Below are positions 35,801 through 47,453 of a stretch of DNA of 64,000 nt, one piece after another (the stretch's first letter is position 1; the number at the start of each line of letters is the position of its first letter). The notes below the pieces were generated by a model. That model had not been told where the DNA came from, did not search any database, and saw nothing but the letters and a program-made list of their open reading frames with translations. The DNA is from Watersipora subatra (Eukaryota; Bryozoa; Gymnolaemata; Cheilostomatida; Watersiporidae), in NCBI RefSeq assembly GCF_963576615.1, contig NC_088711.1:4154001-4218000 (forward strand). Reading direction: 5' to 3'. Made by a program: the position numbers and the translations under genes.

Positions 35801-38800
35801 CGTAAATAATCCATTCCAGGAATGTTAAAGTTAAAAAGATTTTATGTATTTACGAACAGTAAAGTACATGTAAATTGCCTAATCCATTCCAAGATCTTTC
35901 CAAACTCACCTCTTTGGCCATGCAAAAAGGAAAAACTTGACTTAGCTCTTTTAATTTGCGAGCTGTACCGTAACTGCAGAATAGTTGGTTTGCATTGACA
36001 ACTTTTCTCCTTTTAATGATCAATTTCACTGGTTTTATAGACCATGATTGCCGTTAATTTACAAGTTGATAGAAATTGCACATTTTCGACATTCATTTAG
36101 AATGATCTGCTTATTTTTCTAAACAGCAAAGTTTATTCTGCAAAATAAAGCTAATAACAAATATTTTGTATGTCTACAATAAGGCAAACAACAAAATCCT
36201 TTTACTATAAAAAGCAGTTTTACCTGTTTGTCGTCTATCACTATCTAGTGGTCAAGGTTAGGTTAAAGATAATTTTTGATGACACTCCAACTCGTGACAT
36301 TTAGATTGGTAGACCGATGCTGTAACACCTGCACCAATCGATTGCCTTCTTATTTATGAACAATTGAGCAGCTTTTCTATTTGCCTTTTAGTCAACACAT
36401 TTAACGATCTATTATGACGAACTACAATGTCACGAAGTTATATATAATAGATATAACGCTAAACACACGGTGTTTTTCCTTCCGCAAGCGCGGCGAATTA
36501 AACTAACATTCAAATCGATTTTGAAAACTCGCCCGACTTTACACTTTACGCTATATGGAGTTTTTTACGTAGTAGGAAGCAAAAACTTCACACAAATTTT
36601 TTACATCATCTATAATTTACATTATAGGAGGTACATGTATGCGTTATAGGAGCGTCTACTGTACATCTACGTAAATTTACAGTACCAAAATCACAACGTT
36701 GCATAAAACGTTTTACCACGGGTGGGGTTCGAACCCACGCGGACATACGTCCATTGGATCTTAAGTCCAACGCCTTAACCACTCGGCCACCATGGTTCAC
36801 GTGATAAGTTTGCAATAATACAGTGACTTATATAGGCTTTGTGGTTAGTCAAGTATATCATGATGCGTAGTATTGTTGCTTTTAATGATTTGGTTGGTTA
36901 TTCCATAAAATAGGCTACGTCAGTGCGCTGAGGAATGTAAATGCGCTTGTTATCATCACAGTTGTAACGTATTCTGTGGTCGCTTTTACATGGTCCTAGT
37001 TGGCAATGGAGATGAGCAAAAGGTTATATTGCTCTAAAATAACAAAACATAGGTCTAACATATAATTCAAAAATGCTTGTTTGTAAGCTTGTAAAAGAAA
37101 CAATGTCGCAACCATTAACGGGAATAAAGTTGTTAACAAGTTTACCGACTTACAAATTTACCAGTGACTAAGATGCGCTATGACAAAAGAGCTACTTATC
37201 TGGTCTAACTTCAAAATGCGTTTCTTAGTAATTTTTTTATTTCATGGGCTAAATCTAGCATAAGTATAATGAAATAATCTTACATGAGGGAGCCAGACAA
37301 AGCTGGTCAGCAATTGATCCACTTCATTCTGCAATGTATAGGTCATATTGACAGCTCCATGCTTGCTCAGAAATACTATAGACATGCATACCACACTGTT
37401 GGGTGTAGTTTTCAAGGACAGAGTTGGGAACAATCTAGAATATTTAGAATAAAGCAGCCTGAATTTTATACTATCAGTTACCTGATTACCATCACCCCAT
37501 GTAAATATATTGATAAACATCAGCCCTGGTTAGGGTTGAATTACTATTACTGTAGACGTTCCTATAATGTAAATAATCCGTTTCAGGAAGTTTACGTTAT
37601 AGGGATTTTGTGTTAGAAGAAAAGTGGAATACATGTAAATTGCCTAACTCACCCTAAACTCACCCTTTTGGCCACACAAAAAGGCAAAAACTCAACTTGA
37701 CTTGTTAATTTGTGTTCTGTACCATAACTGCAGTATTATTGGTTTGCATCAACAAATTTTCTTTTTTTTCTGATAAATTTCACTGGTTTTATAGACCATG
37801 ATTGCAGTAATTTTAAACTAAGTTGATGTGGAGCGCACATCTTCGACGTTCATTTACAACGATTTGCTTATTTTTTCTAAGCAGTGAAGTCTATTCTGCA
37901 AAGTAAAACTAGCAACAAATATTTTATTTGTCTACAATAAATCAGAACAAAAATATTTTTACTATAAAAATGCGGTGCTACCTGTTCCTCGTCTATCTGT
38001 ATTCAGGGGTCAAGGTTTGAATAAAAGATAACTTTCGACGAGACTCCAACTCGTGACATTCAGATTGGTGGACCGTTGCTGTAACACCTGCACCAATCGA
38101 TCACTTTTGTTATTATTGTATTATACAAAGGATATTATTATTATTATCGATATTATTATACATCGTTCATAAGTGTACTTACATTAAGTACGTGTATTTA
38201 TGAACAAACGCGCAACTACCTCTTTTTTGTTTGTCGACACATCAGCCAGTCTATCATGACAAACTAGAATGTCATGGAAGTTGTATATATAATAGATATA
38301 ACGTTATACACGCGTTGTTACGTCGTCTATCAAACAGCTGAAAAAGTCAATCTACAATTAGACGCATGCGCATGTATGCGCATGCGTCTAATTATAGAAA
38401 GCATGCTGCTAGAACAGATGTGTTCTTTTTCTATTCCATTAACATTTGTACTTAATACAAATGTTAATACGTTTATTCGTTAATACTTTTGTCGACATCA
38501 GACCTGCCCAGATCAATACATATCTTCACAATCAATCACGTGTATCTAATGTAACTGCTAACAATTACGCGTAGCTATAACGCAACACAAGCTGTTATTA
38601 TAAAACAGGTGAAACACAAAACACGCGTCGTTTTTTTCTCGCAAGTGCGGCGAGTTAGATTACCATTTAAATTGAATTTGAGAACTCGCCCTATTTGACA
38701 CTTTACGTTATATGAAATTTTTTACATAGTAGGCAGTAAAAATTTCACACAACTTCTTTACGTTATCTGGAATTTATGTTATAGGGGGTATACATTATAG

Positions 38801-39065
38801 AAGTATCTACTGTGTATAGTTCTGGAGTTATGTACCCTTGATATTAAAGAACTGGTTTAGGGCATGAATTTAACTGCCTAAGACAATTTAAAAAACTATT
38901 ATTGGTGAGACGTGAATTGCAACTAAGAATTGTTAAAATTTGTTGCTAGTGTGCAGCGTATTTTGAGTTGTACATACCAACTGGATGCTTAAGAGACGAT
39001 ATCCAAACACCACTTCAACACTTTTAGACATGTTCAAGACAGGCCTGGCCACATTATCGTAGTCC
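32858..39065 (-). CDS. Nicotinic acetylcholine receptor subunit, non-alpha type (5' end incomplete)
   Basis: Cys-loop pentameric ligand-gated ion channel subunit of the cell membrane. Exons: 39065-38978, 37328-37284, 35660-35551, 35285-35105, 34979-34625, 34512-34346, 33142-32858. Phases agree; 409 residues plus an unlocated signal-peptide exon to the right. The 45-bp and 110-bp exons are the same sizes as the classical third and fourth exons of vertebrate subunit genes. Visible parts: ARPVLNMSKSVEVVFGYRL, RWTDERLTWNP, the Cys-loop CIIDVTFFPFDYQTC (residues 114-128), TM1 (YYWLNIIIPCILL), TM2 (GEKVSFGLGILLTVF, Glu of the cation filter kept), TM3 (IYLVIIMGMISVSLL), a ~70-residue cytoplasmic loop and TM4 (WILVALVMDNLLGWMFF). 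Loop C reads REVQFYPDLNMSY without the vicinal Cys pair, so it is not an alpha subunit. AATAAA on this strand at 32792-32787 lies 66 nt past the stop. Confidence 0.93.
33226..34071 (+). mobile_element. TTAA inverted-repeat element (family A), copy 4
   Basis: Left TTAA at 33226-33229 is intact; the right site has decayed to tttc. At 846 bp it is slightly shortened. It lies in the last intron of the acetylcholine receptor gene, between the exons for TM3 and TM4. Confidence 0.88.
35783..36661. mobile_element. TA-flanked inverted-repeat element (family F), copy 1
   Basis: About 880 bp. Ends CAGTAGATGCTCCTACAACG and the inverse of CAGTAGACGCTCCTATAACG, flanked by TA on both sides (35781-35782, 36662-36663), as expected for a Tc1/mariner-type MITE. 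No transposase. It carries a tRNA-like segment on the minus strand near 36285-36350 (GATTGGTGCAGGTGTTACAG, then GAGTTGGAGTGTC). It lies in a receptor intron. Confidence 0.87.
36714..36796 (-). tRNA. tRNA-Leu (anticodon UAA)
   Basis: 83 nt on the minus strand. Acceptor stem ACCATGG pairs with CCGTGGT. The D-arm is GCCGAGTGGTTAAGGC, anticodon stem TTGGA/TCCAA with loop CTTAAGA (anticodon TAA, 36763-36761), a long variable arm GGACGTATGTCC as in class II tRNAs, and T-arm GTGGGTTCGAACCCCAC. All stems pair, box B is canonical and there is no intron, so it looks functional. It lies in an intron of the acetylcholine receptor gene, on the same strand, about 50 bp from the end of a family F element. 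Confidence 0.95.
38357..38392. repeat. Perfect palindrome
   Basis: Arms of 17 bp (attagacgcatgcgcat and its inverse) around a 2-base centre. It contains alternating purine-pyrimidine cgcatgcgcatg. Confidence 0.9.
38438..38468. repeat. Perfect inverted repeat shared with 41.55 kb
   Basis: Arms attaacatttgta / tacaaatgttaat. The same hairpin with its flank recurs, inverted, at about 41535-41582, where a family A element has inserted. Confidence 0.9.
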
Positions 39066-39314
39066 CTACAAGAAAATAATTAATGCTGCAGCATACAACA
39101 AGATGCATGTCATAGGGCAGGTGAACTAAGTCCAATGTGGTTCGTTAAAAATTAGTCTGTGTCATACGTGAGGCTAACACCGCTAGGTAACAAGTCAGAT
39201 AATGCATAACACAGTTGAGGAGATTTGTCAGATGTACTGCAAAGGGTTGGCTGTGGCAGAGTGGAAAATTGTGTCTGTGCCTTTTGTGGATTTGTGAGTT
39301 TTATCTCTCAATGT

Positions 39315-39580
39315 ATATGTACTAGCACCCTGGCAGTATGACTGTGAGAGATCGTCATGCACTAGCACCCTGGCAGTATGACTGTGAGAGATCGTCATGT
39401 ACTAGGACCCTGGCAGTATGACTGTGAGAGATCGTCATGTACTAGGACCCTGGCAGTATGACTGTGAGAGATCGTCATGTACTAGCACCCTGGCAGTATG
39501 ACTGTGAGAGATCGTCATGTGTGCCAATAAAGCACCCTGGCTGTCTCGAGTGTCGTGAGAGATCGTCATGTGTGCCAAAA
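39315..39580. repeat. 40-bp minisatellite
   Basis: About five full copies and diverged ends of a 40-bp unit (core accctggcagtatgactgtg then agagatcgtcatgt). The last units carry a variant with gtgtgccaa(t/a)aaagc. Confidence 0.93.
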
Positions 39581-39639
39581 AAGCATAGAGAATAAGTATG
39601 TACACACTAATTCTAAACACATGAAAGTTGAATAACTGA

Positions 39640-39745
39640 TGCAGGTGTTAGCACGCTGGGTCGCAAAGCGGAATGCGGTAGGTTTGAATCCTATATGATG
39701 CAATGTGTTTTCCCAACCTCCAACCATGGCTACAGATAGACCTAC
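39640..39745 (+). repeat. tRNA-derived SINE
   Basis: Box A-like GTGTTAGCACGCTGG and box B GGTTTGAATCC with tRNA spacing, followed by a tail (atgatgcaatgtgttttccc) shared with the inverted copy at 40313-40425. The head does not fold into a clean acceptor stem, so it is not a tRNA gene. Confidence 0.7.
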
Positions 39746-40312
39746 AATCACGGCTTTTGTTATAGATTCTACAAGACACTCACAGCGCTACATGGTTTCT
39801 TGTGATGTCTTCTTAATGTAAGCAAAGATATTAAAATATGTAAAAGTAATGAAGTGTTTGAACTGCTAAACACCATAAATTCAGAAAGCACCGATTATAA
39901 TGTGAAGTGGTTGGAAACACGTTATGCATTCAAAAGGTAGCAGAACCCTCAAAATAAATAAGAACTGTTTTGATAAGGAATGCTTACCGTAAAATTTTTT
40001 TTGGCTTTCCAACATATCTAAGGCAATGTTTCTTAATGGTTTTTTACTCACCTAAGCAACATGTTCCTAAAGTTATTAACAAGGCCTGGGTTATTGCAAG
40101 AATGTAGTCATCTGCACATCGTTCTAGCAGTGGCTCTCGCTAATCAATTCTGATGCTAACAGCGACATGCCTCGTATGGTGGATGAAGACTCCAAGTACA
40201 TAACTGATAGCAATGGAGTTTTGTAACTCTGTGACGTGTCAGAAACTGGCACACGTTTTCTAATGGCTTAAAAGAATCTTTACCATTTTAAAAGCCGCAA
40301 GAAGCCGCTGCT

Positions 40313-40425
40313 TTTGAAGCCAAGGTTAGAGGTTAGGAAAAATAATTGCATCATAGAAGTTTTGAACCAACATCAACAGACTTAACTACTGAGTACACAC
40401 TTCCACCTGCACCAATCATTTGCTT
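40313..40425 (-). repeat. tRNA-derived SINE
   Basis: On the minus strand: GATTGGTGCAGGTGG, box B-like GGTTCAAAACT and the same tail (atgatgcaattatttttcc, then aacctctaacc) as the SINE at 39640. Confidence 0.65.
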
Positions 40426-41534
40426 CCGGAATGTTGGAATTATTGTGCATATTATCTGTGCTTTATTGACACTCCTAATGATTCCTCACAGCACACTAGA
40501 CTGCCAGGGTATTAGTTTTCTTTAGTTTAACTTTAGTTAAATTAAAGTTTAGTTGCAACTTTAAATTAAAGTAGTTTAATTCTAAGTTTAGTTAGAGGCC
40601 CTACTTTACTTCTGCTGCCTACTTGACTGTTTATGGAAGGCACGTCTGACAGTCTTATTCACATAGTTACCCAATCTATTAAAGACATGTATGTCCATAT
40701 AATCTTCATAAAATTCTATTAGACTGCCTTGTTTTGCTAATGAAGCTCAACTATAAAAGGTATTCAAAAATCTATTGAGTTGAGTCAGTATTTTTGCTTA
40801 ATAATTTCATTTTAGTGTCAACGTCTCGAAACAAACATATGCCTATTGTATTGAACTTAATCAATAGGCCAGGCAGAAAAAGAATTCACATTTGAATTGT
40901 TTTGTGAAGTAACAACCAACCCACTGTTTCTCTCAATGGTATATTTTGTCACATAACATAATATTAATTAATTGCTTTACTCACCTCTTTTCAATGACTG
41001 TGCAATGGTATAAAGTTAGTTCTCTGTTATATAGGCGCTAACCATCGTTACCTGAATTATCCTCGTGTCAACCTTGTGCTTTGCCTGCCACTCATAAATT
41101 TGTCACATTTTAACCCAATTGAATTTTACTTATTAGCACGAAAACTTGGCAGCGATGTCTGTTGGAAACGAACGTTCTGTGATGGCAGTAAACAAATACT
41201 GGCATCTTGTTTACATAAAAAATGGAATTCTAATTTTTTTGGATTCTCGTACATTAGATCATGACATATGGTATTTCGCCTTCCCTGTGCTATAATGTGT
41301 ACAAAAATAGCTTATATGCAAAAAATAGGAATTTGAAAAAGCGCAATGATTAAAATATGGCAGTATTAAAACTATTCACTTTTAAAATCTAGCATTCAAA
41401 ATAACTAAATTTGTTTACAATAATGTAATAGTAAAGACAATTGTTCGGGACTAGCTGCTGTTGTTTCCCCCATATACCTAGTAGTTTAGGATGCTTCTGT
41501 CATAATTGACAGTGCTTGCATCATTTTAACGACA

Positions 41535-42464
41535 GTATTAACGGATAAACGTATTAACATTTGTATTAAGTACAAATGTTAAAGGTTGACTTGCAACAAA
41601 ATTCACATTACCGTTATTTGATATGAAAAGATTCACCATGTCTTACTCTGTTGTGTTGTAGGTGCAAAATATGTGGAAAGGTGATTACAAGCTCTTAAAA
41701 GCTCAAAAACGAACAGAAAATCGCAGCCACACGAGACCGCCGTAGTTTGGATTCCCTTTTCAAAACGGCTCAAATGTGATGTAGTTGGGAGAGATGGTTT
41801 CTGTTTACACTTTCTTGCAACCTTATTCGTCGAAATATTTTCACAAATATACTTCACGCATTCAATAAAACTGTGTCTATTGTTCTTATGCGTCTATTTT
41901 ATCGTCATCGTAATGCTGTCACTTTTAGCAGTGATATCTTATAACTTACCGTAAAAAATCGTTTTATTTTTTAGCCTTAGCTTGAAGGAGTACATATCAT
42001 TGTCTGATAATCATGAGAAGCCTGTTGGTCACTTAGGATAATCGAAAAGTGCTGCAGAAATTATTATTTGCGAAGTATTGGGTCACATGATCAGATTACG
42101 ACTTGCCTATTAGACCAGGCTGAAACAAAACTGTAAAGTAGCGAGCATCTATATTGATATGGGGTCTTCGGTAAAACCCGAAGTGTTTGTCATAAACTAG
42201 TACAACGATAAGTTTTATATTGAGCTTTGTATTGGTCTTTCAATTCACGTGAGAACATACGTGACAAGACGATAACAAAATTTCGTGGTTACGTCATCGA
42301 AATAAAGAGATTCCAATCTACAGCGGCTTTTCGTTTTTGATCTTTTAAGAGCTTGTAATCCCATTTCCACATATTTGGCACTTACAACACAACAGAGTAA
42401 GACATGGTGAATCTTTTGATACCAAATAACTGTAATGTGAATTTTCTTGCAAGTCAACCATTAA
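41535..42464 (+). mobile_element. TTAA inverted-repeat element (family A), copy 5, in an older repeat
   Basis: The element itself is 41579-42464 with TTAA at both ends. Its left flank (41535-41582) is an inverted copy of 38438-38486, and the insertion falls exactly at the TTAA present in that uninterrupted copy. Confidence 0.88.
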
Positions 42465-42689
42465 GATAAACCACCACGACCGAATGAGCTACCTCGGGTG
42501 GTCCTGGCACTGACCCAAAGCTTCTCTCATCTCGCAATCTCTGGAGTCAGAGCAATGGCATAGCTAATCCGTTTGAGAGGAATTCTAGGTGCAGGAGCTG
42601 CTAAAAAAACCTGTCATGCGGGAGTATAGCATCTTAATGTGGCTCCGACTCCGTGTTATGGTGAGGCCCAGGAGCAATTTAAGACCAGA

Positions 42690-42780
42690 TGCCTTCCCGA
42701 CATATCATAGCGAGGCTCAAACCTCTGACCTGCTGCTTGGCAGACTAGAGTCCTATCACTACACCCGCATATAGACATCC
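42690..42780 (-). repeat. tRNA-derived SINE-like fragment
   Basis: Minus strand: GGGTGTAGTGATAGGACTC, then GGTTTGAGCCTCGC about 35 nt later, in the order and spacing of polymerase III boxes A and B. The sequence to its left (42470-42690) may be its body, but has no partner here. Confidence 0.55.
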
Positions 42781-42824
42781 AACCATCAACACTATATATA
42801 TACCAAAAACCAACGCTAACAACA

Positions 42825-43540
42825 GCCATATGGATGCCAGTGTAGATGTGTCCTATCTACTACCAACAACCAATATGGATGCCAATGTAGATGTGTCCTA
42901 GCTACTAACAACAACCGATATGGATGCCAGTGTAGATGTGTCCTATCTAATAATAACAACCAATATGGATTCCAGTGTAGATGAGTCCTATCTACTAATA
43001 GCAACCAATTTGGATACCAGTGTAGATGTGTCCTATCTACTAATAAACAGCCAATATGGATGCCAGTGTAGATGTGTCCTACCTACTAACAACAACCAAT
43101 ATGGATGCCAGTGTAGATGTGTCCTATCTACTAACAACAACCAATATGGATGCCAATGTAGATGTGTCCTATCTACTAATAAACAGCCAATATGGATGCC
43201 AGTGTAGATGTGTCCTATCTACTAACAACAACCAATATGGATGCCAGTGTAGATGTGTCCTATCTACTAACAACAGCCAATATGGATGCCAGTGTAGATG
43301 TGTCCTATCTACTAGCAACAACCAATTTGGACACCAGTGTAGATGTGTCCTATATACTAACAACAACCAATATGGATCCCAATATACATGTAGATGTGTC
43401 CTATCTACTAATAAACAACCAATATGGATGCCAGTGTTGTTGTGTCCTATCTACTAACAACAACCAATATGGATGCCAGTGTAGATGTGTCCTATCTACT
43501 AGTAATAAACAACCAATATGGATGCCAGAGTAGATGTGAC
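42825..43540. repeat. 45-bp minisatellite
   Basis: About 16 copies of a 45-bp unit (core gccagtgtagatgtgtccta then tctactaacaacaaccaatatggat). Because 45 is divisible by 3, open frames with a 15-residue period appear on both strands; these are consequences of the repeat. Confidence 0.95.
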
Positions 43541-43919
43541 TTATCTACTAACCTGAACAGGTCTCTGATAAGTCTTGTTTCAGGATTCTCTCTATTTTTA
43601 CCATCATTGCCTTCTAGCCTAGAATACTGTGAGACTGGAGTTGCATGTAGGCCAGGGTCTTCTGGAGGCGTCACATTAAATATAGGCACTAAAAGAGCCA
43701 ATAATCACATCTACCCTTTTGCCTTACTAGAACTAGTTTCCATTCTAATTCATTCACTTTTCAGAATGCTATTTCAGGTGTAACAAGAAAACTTTATAGA
43801 CAACTGTATAGGTGCAAATTTATAGGAATTAGTGTATAGTTCAATGAGTGTAAGTGTTTTAGTACAAGTTTAAAGGTACATGAGTAAAGGTGCAAGTGTA
43901 ATAATAGGTGCAAGCGTTT

Positions 43920-45015
43920 AAGTGCAAACTTATAAATGCAGTCATATATGTACAAGTGTATAGGTACAAGCCTATAGGTACATGTGTATAGGTACAATCT
44001 TATGTATATAGAGTAAATGTACAAACATATAGGTACATGTGTATAGGTACAATCATATGTGTATAAAGTAAATGTACAAACATATAGGTACATGCGTATA
44101 GGTACAATCATATGTGTATAAAGTAAAGGTACAAACATATAGGCACATGTGTATATGTACAATCGTATGTGTATAAAGTAAAGGTATAAACATATAGGTA
44201 CATGTGTATATGTGCAATCATGTGTATAGAGTAAAGGTACAAACATATAGGTACATGTGTATATGTACAATCATATGTGTATAGAATAAAGGTACAAACG
44301 TATAGGTACATGTGTATAGGTACAATCATATGTGTATAGAGTAAAGGTACAAACATATAGGCACATGTGCATATGTACAATCATATGTGTATAGAGTAAA
44401 GGTACAAACGTATAAGTACATGTGTATATGTACAATCATGTGTATAGAGTAAAGGTACAAACGTATAGGTACATGTGTATATGTGCAATCATGTGTATAG
44501 AGTAAAGGTACAAATGTATAGGCACATGTGTATAGGTACAATTATGTGTGTATAGAGTAAAGGTACAAACATATAGGTACATGTGTATATGTACAATCAT
44601 ATGTGTATAGAATAAAGGTACAAACGTATAGGTACATGTGTATAGGTACAATCATATGTGTATAGAGTAAAGGTACAAACATATAGGCACATGTGCATAT
44701 GTACAATCATATGTGTATAGAGTAAAGGTACAAACGTATAAGTACATGTGTATATGTACAATCATGTGTATAGAGTAAAGGTACAAACGTATAGGTACAT
44801 GTGTATATGTGCAATCATGTGTATAGAGTAAAGGTACAAATGTATAGGCACATGTGTATAGGTACAATTATGTGTGTATAGAGTAAAGGCACAAACGTAT
44901 ATGTACATGTGTATATGTGCAATCATGTGTATAGAGTAAAGGTACAAATGAATAGGCACATGTGTATAGGTACAATTATGTGTGTATAGAGTAAAGGTAC
45001 AAACGTATAAGCATA
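43920..45015. repeat. ~55-bp minisatellite with a 326-bp higher-order duplication
   Basis: About 20 copies of a ~52-56-bp unit (core gtataggtacaatcatatgt then gtatagagtaaaggtacaaa). The block at about 44240-44565 is repeated almost exactly at 44566-44890, an offset of 326 bp (six units). Open frames on the minus strand are by-products. Confidence 0.95.
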
Positions 45016-45019
45016 CAGG

Positions 45020-46399
45020 TAATATAAGAATAAGACACAATACATAGATAGCACAGGGCTGCTTTGAACAGTGTCAGAAGGTAAGAGTTAGTCCTATTTG
45101 AATTTAACAAACCAATTAAGGCACTGAAGTTGATAGATTCACCAGCCGTATTATAAGTTTTATCATAGCCTGCAGTTCAATGATATTCTGCTCTCATTGG
45201 TGTCAAATCATCAGGAGATATAGGCTACTCACATGTGGGTGTCTGGAACTCAAAGACTGGCGAGGCATATACGAATGCTGGTCTTGTAACAAGAATACAC
45301 AGATTGCTAAGAAATATGATTCCCGCTACAGCCATCCTGAAGGTACTTCATCTGATATGAATTGCTGATTGAGTGTTGCCTGAGCTGCGCGGTTATGGAC
45401 ATGCATGGTACATGACTCGAATTTCATTGTGTGTAAAAACAGTATTAGGGTCTATAATAATGTTATTACAAGTTTACCAATTGAACAACTTACATTCATA
45501 AGATGAATTAGTTAGCAAGTTAAGACTCAGTAAGCAAAAAGCATGCATGAGTAGGGTATTGGGAGGTCAGAGCAAAGGCGTCATATAATTGATACAATGA
45601 GCCTGTCTTTATATAAGTATCTGAGAACAAGAGGGGTAATCACTTGTACGGTTTCTTAATATACATATTTGTGCAAACGCCAGCTAAAGAACAAATGGGA
45701 ATATTTAAACAAGCAATTGATACTAATTAAATCCTAAAAAATCATATGGAATTTGTAAAACTCCGAGAGGGTGCATTGTGTAAATAATCGCATTGATAAT
45801 TGACTTCAGCTCCTAAGCTGTACATGTAATCCTATAGGCTATATATACATGTATAATTCTGTACATTAATATATATAGTCTACATGTATATTGTACAGCA
45901 CTTGATGAGTAGCTAAGTTGTGTCTAACTTTCAAGATCCTTTTTTGCGTTAACATTTCAGAAAAGACCTTGAATTAATGTAGTAGACCAGCTTGGAAAGC
46001 ATTTCCTGTACATAACAACAGCTGCGCACTTTGGACTTTAACATGATTGCTTACCCATAGATTTACAAGCAGTAGGTATGGCCACAGTGCATTAATAAGC
46101 AATAATAAAATTGTTCAACATATATAACTATACATGTAGGCTATATACTATATATGAAGATATAAAATATATATTTTAAATATATATAAAGAATGAAAAT
46201 ATAAAGAGTACTTAGCAGTTAGTAAATTCACTAGATTTATTTCAAACAGGTATAGATCTGTCTCATCAGGTGAGAACAAGCGTATAGATACAAATTAATC
46301 TCAAGTAGGTGTCATCTCAAGTTATCACCTGATGAGGCAGATCTACATCTACTTGAAACAAATCTGTAGTGAGTTGATTAACAGCTGATCATTCTCAAT
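45020..46399. other. Intergenic, no gene seen
   Basis: AT-rich. Around 45830-46190 there are dense tatata/acatgta runs. Between 46250 and 46370 the sequences agatctgtctcatcaggtga and its approximate inverse form a loose inverted repeat. No coding signal. Confidence 0.5.
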
Positions 46400-47147
46400 A
46401 TCCATAAATCTCAAATTTTGTTTGTGTTTCGGAACCCCGTTTCCAAATCTTTCCATTGGATTCTCAGACCAAACATGGCTTGGCGAAAGGGCTGTTCTTG
46501 TTCCCAAGAATGATGCTGTCGATTCAATCAAACTTCTTGACAAGCTGCTTGGTGAACAGAAGAGCTACCGTTTCACACTCGTTCTTTTAAAAGAGGCTAA
46601 GTTATTCTTCTAAGAAACTTAATCCAACCAAAGCTTTGCAACGCATCCAACAAGCAAACACAAAGATGAAAATGTGTTTTTATCCCAAGAATCCTCTCAT
46701 TCCATCAGATCTGTCATTTGAATCCAAGAGACTTCAGTTTAAAATCAAACTCACCTTTGCCATGTCGGTAAGTAAGAGCCAATGACAAACACTAAAAGTC
46801 ATTGGACTGAACATGATAGGGCCTACGTTCTCTCATCAACTTTATGTAAGATATTCAAGGGTTGGCAAACCTAAGAATTTGTACGCTTTGACACAGGATG
46901 GCAAAACCAAAAATATTGTGTGTCAGGAGGCACTTGAAAAATAGTGTGTTAAGATTGTGCCCAGAGCAGTCACAAGGTCTTTCTAAAGATCACTTTTTAA
47001 TTATCTAATTATTATTACCATGTAGTCCTATCTTAAGCCACATTACACATTTCCTTCCAAGTAAAATAAAAACACTGTTACAACGCGTCTGGTTATATTT
47101 TTTAAATATCTTCGACTATCGGGGCAACGCTGGGTACTTACGCTGGT
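46400..47147 (+). pseudogene. Helitron remnant: C-terminal end of a PIF1-like helicase and 3' terminus
   Basis: Three pieces in different frames spell the end of a Helitron Rep/helicase. WLGERAVLVPKNDAVDSI is at 46470. NPLIPSDLSFESKRLQFKI and LTFAMSVSKSQ follow at 46690-46785, and LYVRYSRVGKPKNLYALT to KTKNIVCQEALEK stop at 46840-46944. These match the last helicase motifs of Helitron proteins, where the family reads FAMTINKSQGQ and VACSRVG. Downstream, ggggcaacgctgggtac at 47121 and a terminal ctggt resemble the hairpin and CTRRT-like 3' end of Helitrons. The N-terminal Rep part is missing and the frame is broken at least twice. This is a decayed rolling-circle DNA transposon. Confidence 0.8.
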
Positions 47148-47453
47148 TCTATATACAAGTCAGTGATGTGACATTGAATAATGAATATATTGTGGCTAGA
47201 CAAGGCAGATGATTAGATATACCAGTTTGAGATGAGAGTTTGGTGCAAACAGAAAAGACCATTTATATAAATAAATCTCAGTGTTTGATGGTCTGTCATT
47301 TGTATGTCCAGTTATAGTGATAAAGTTATAGGAATGAAAAAACTGCTTTGCACTAGAATTGAAATCCGAAACAACAGTTCTGCAGACAGGCATGCTATCC
47401 GCTATACCTCACAGCCTATTTGCGATACAACAGAATAATTAGCATGCTTGAAT

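Larger units (their letters stand above)
37550..38812. mobile_element. TA-flanked inverted-repeat element (family F), copy 2
   Basis: Same element as 35783-36661 with matching ends and interior, but about 380 bp longer because of extra sequence around 38105-38590 that contains two hairpins. It includes the same tRNA-like block (inverse of caccaatcgat). Left TA kept; right flank changed to tg. In a receptor intron. Confidence 0.82.

Noticed and set aside
39315-39580. Evenly spaced repeats, possible CRISPR-like array
   Set aside because: Units are contiguous with no unique spacers, and the genome is eukaryotic; it is a minisatellite.
42816-45040. Overlapping open frames of 60-160 codons on both strands
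   Set aside because: They are translations of the 45-bp and 55-bp tandem arrays, with no start context, splice signals or non-repeat domain.
46349-46543. 64-codon minus frame
   Set aside because: Antisense to the Helitron helicase motif WLGERAVLVPKND.
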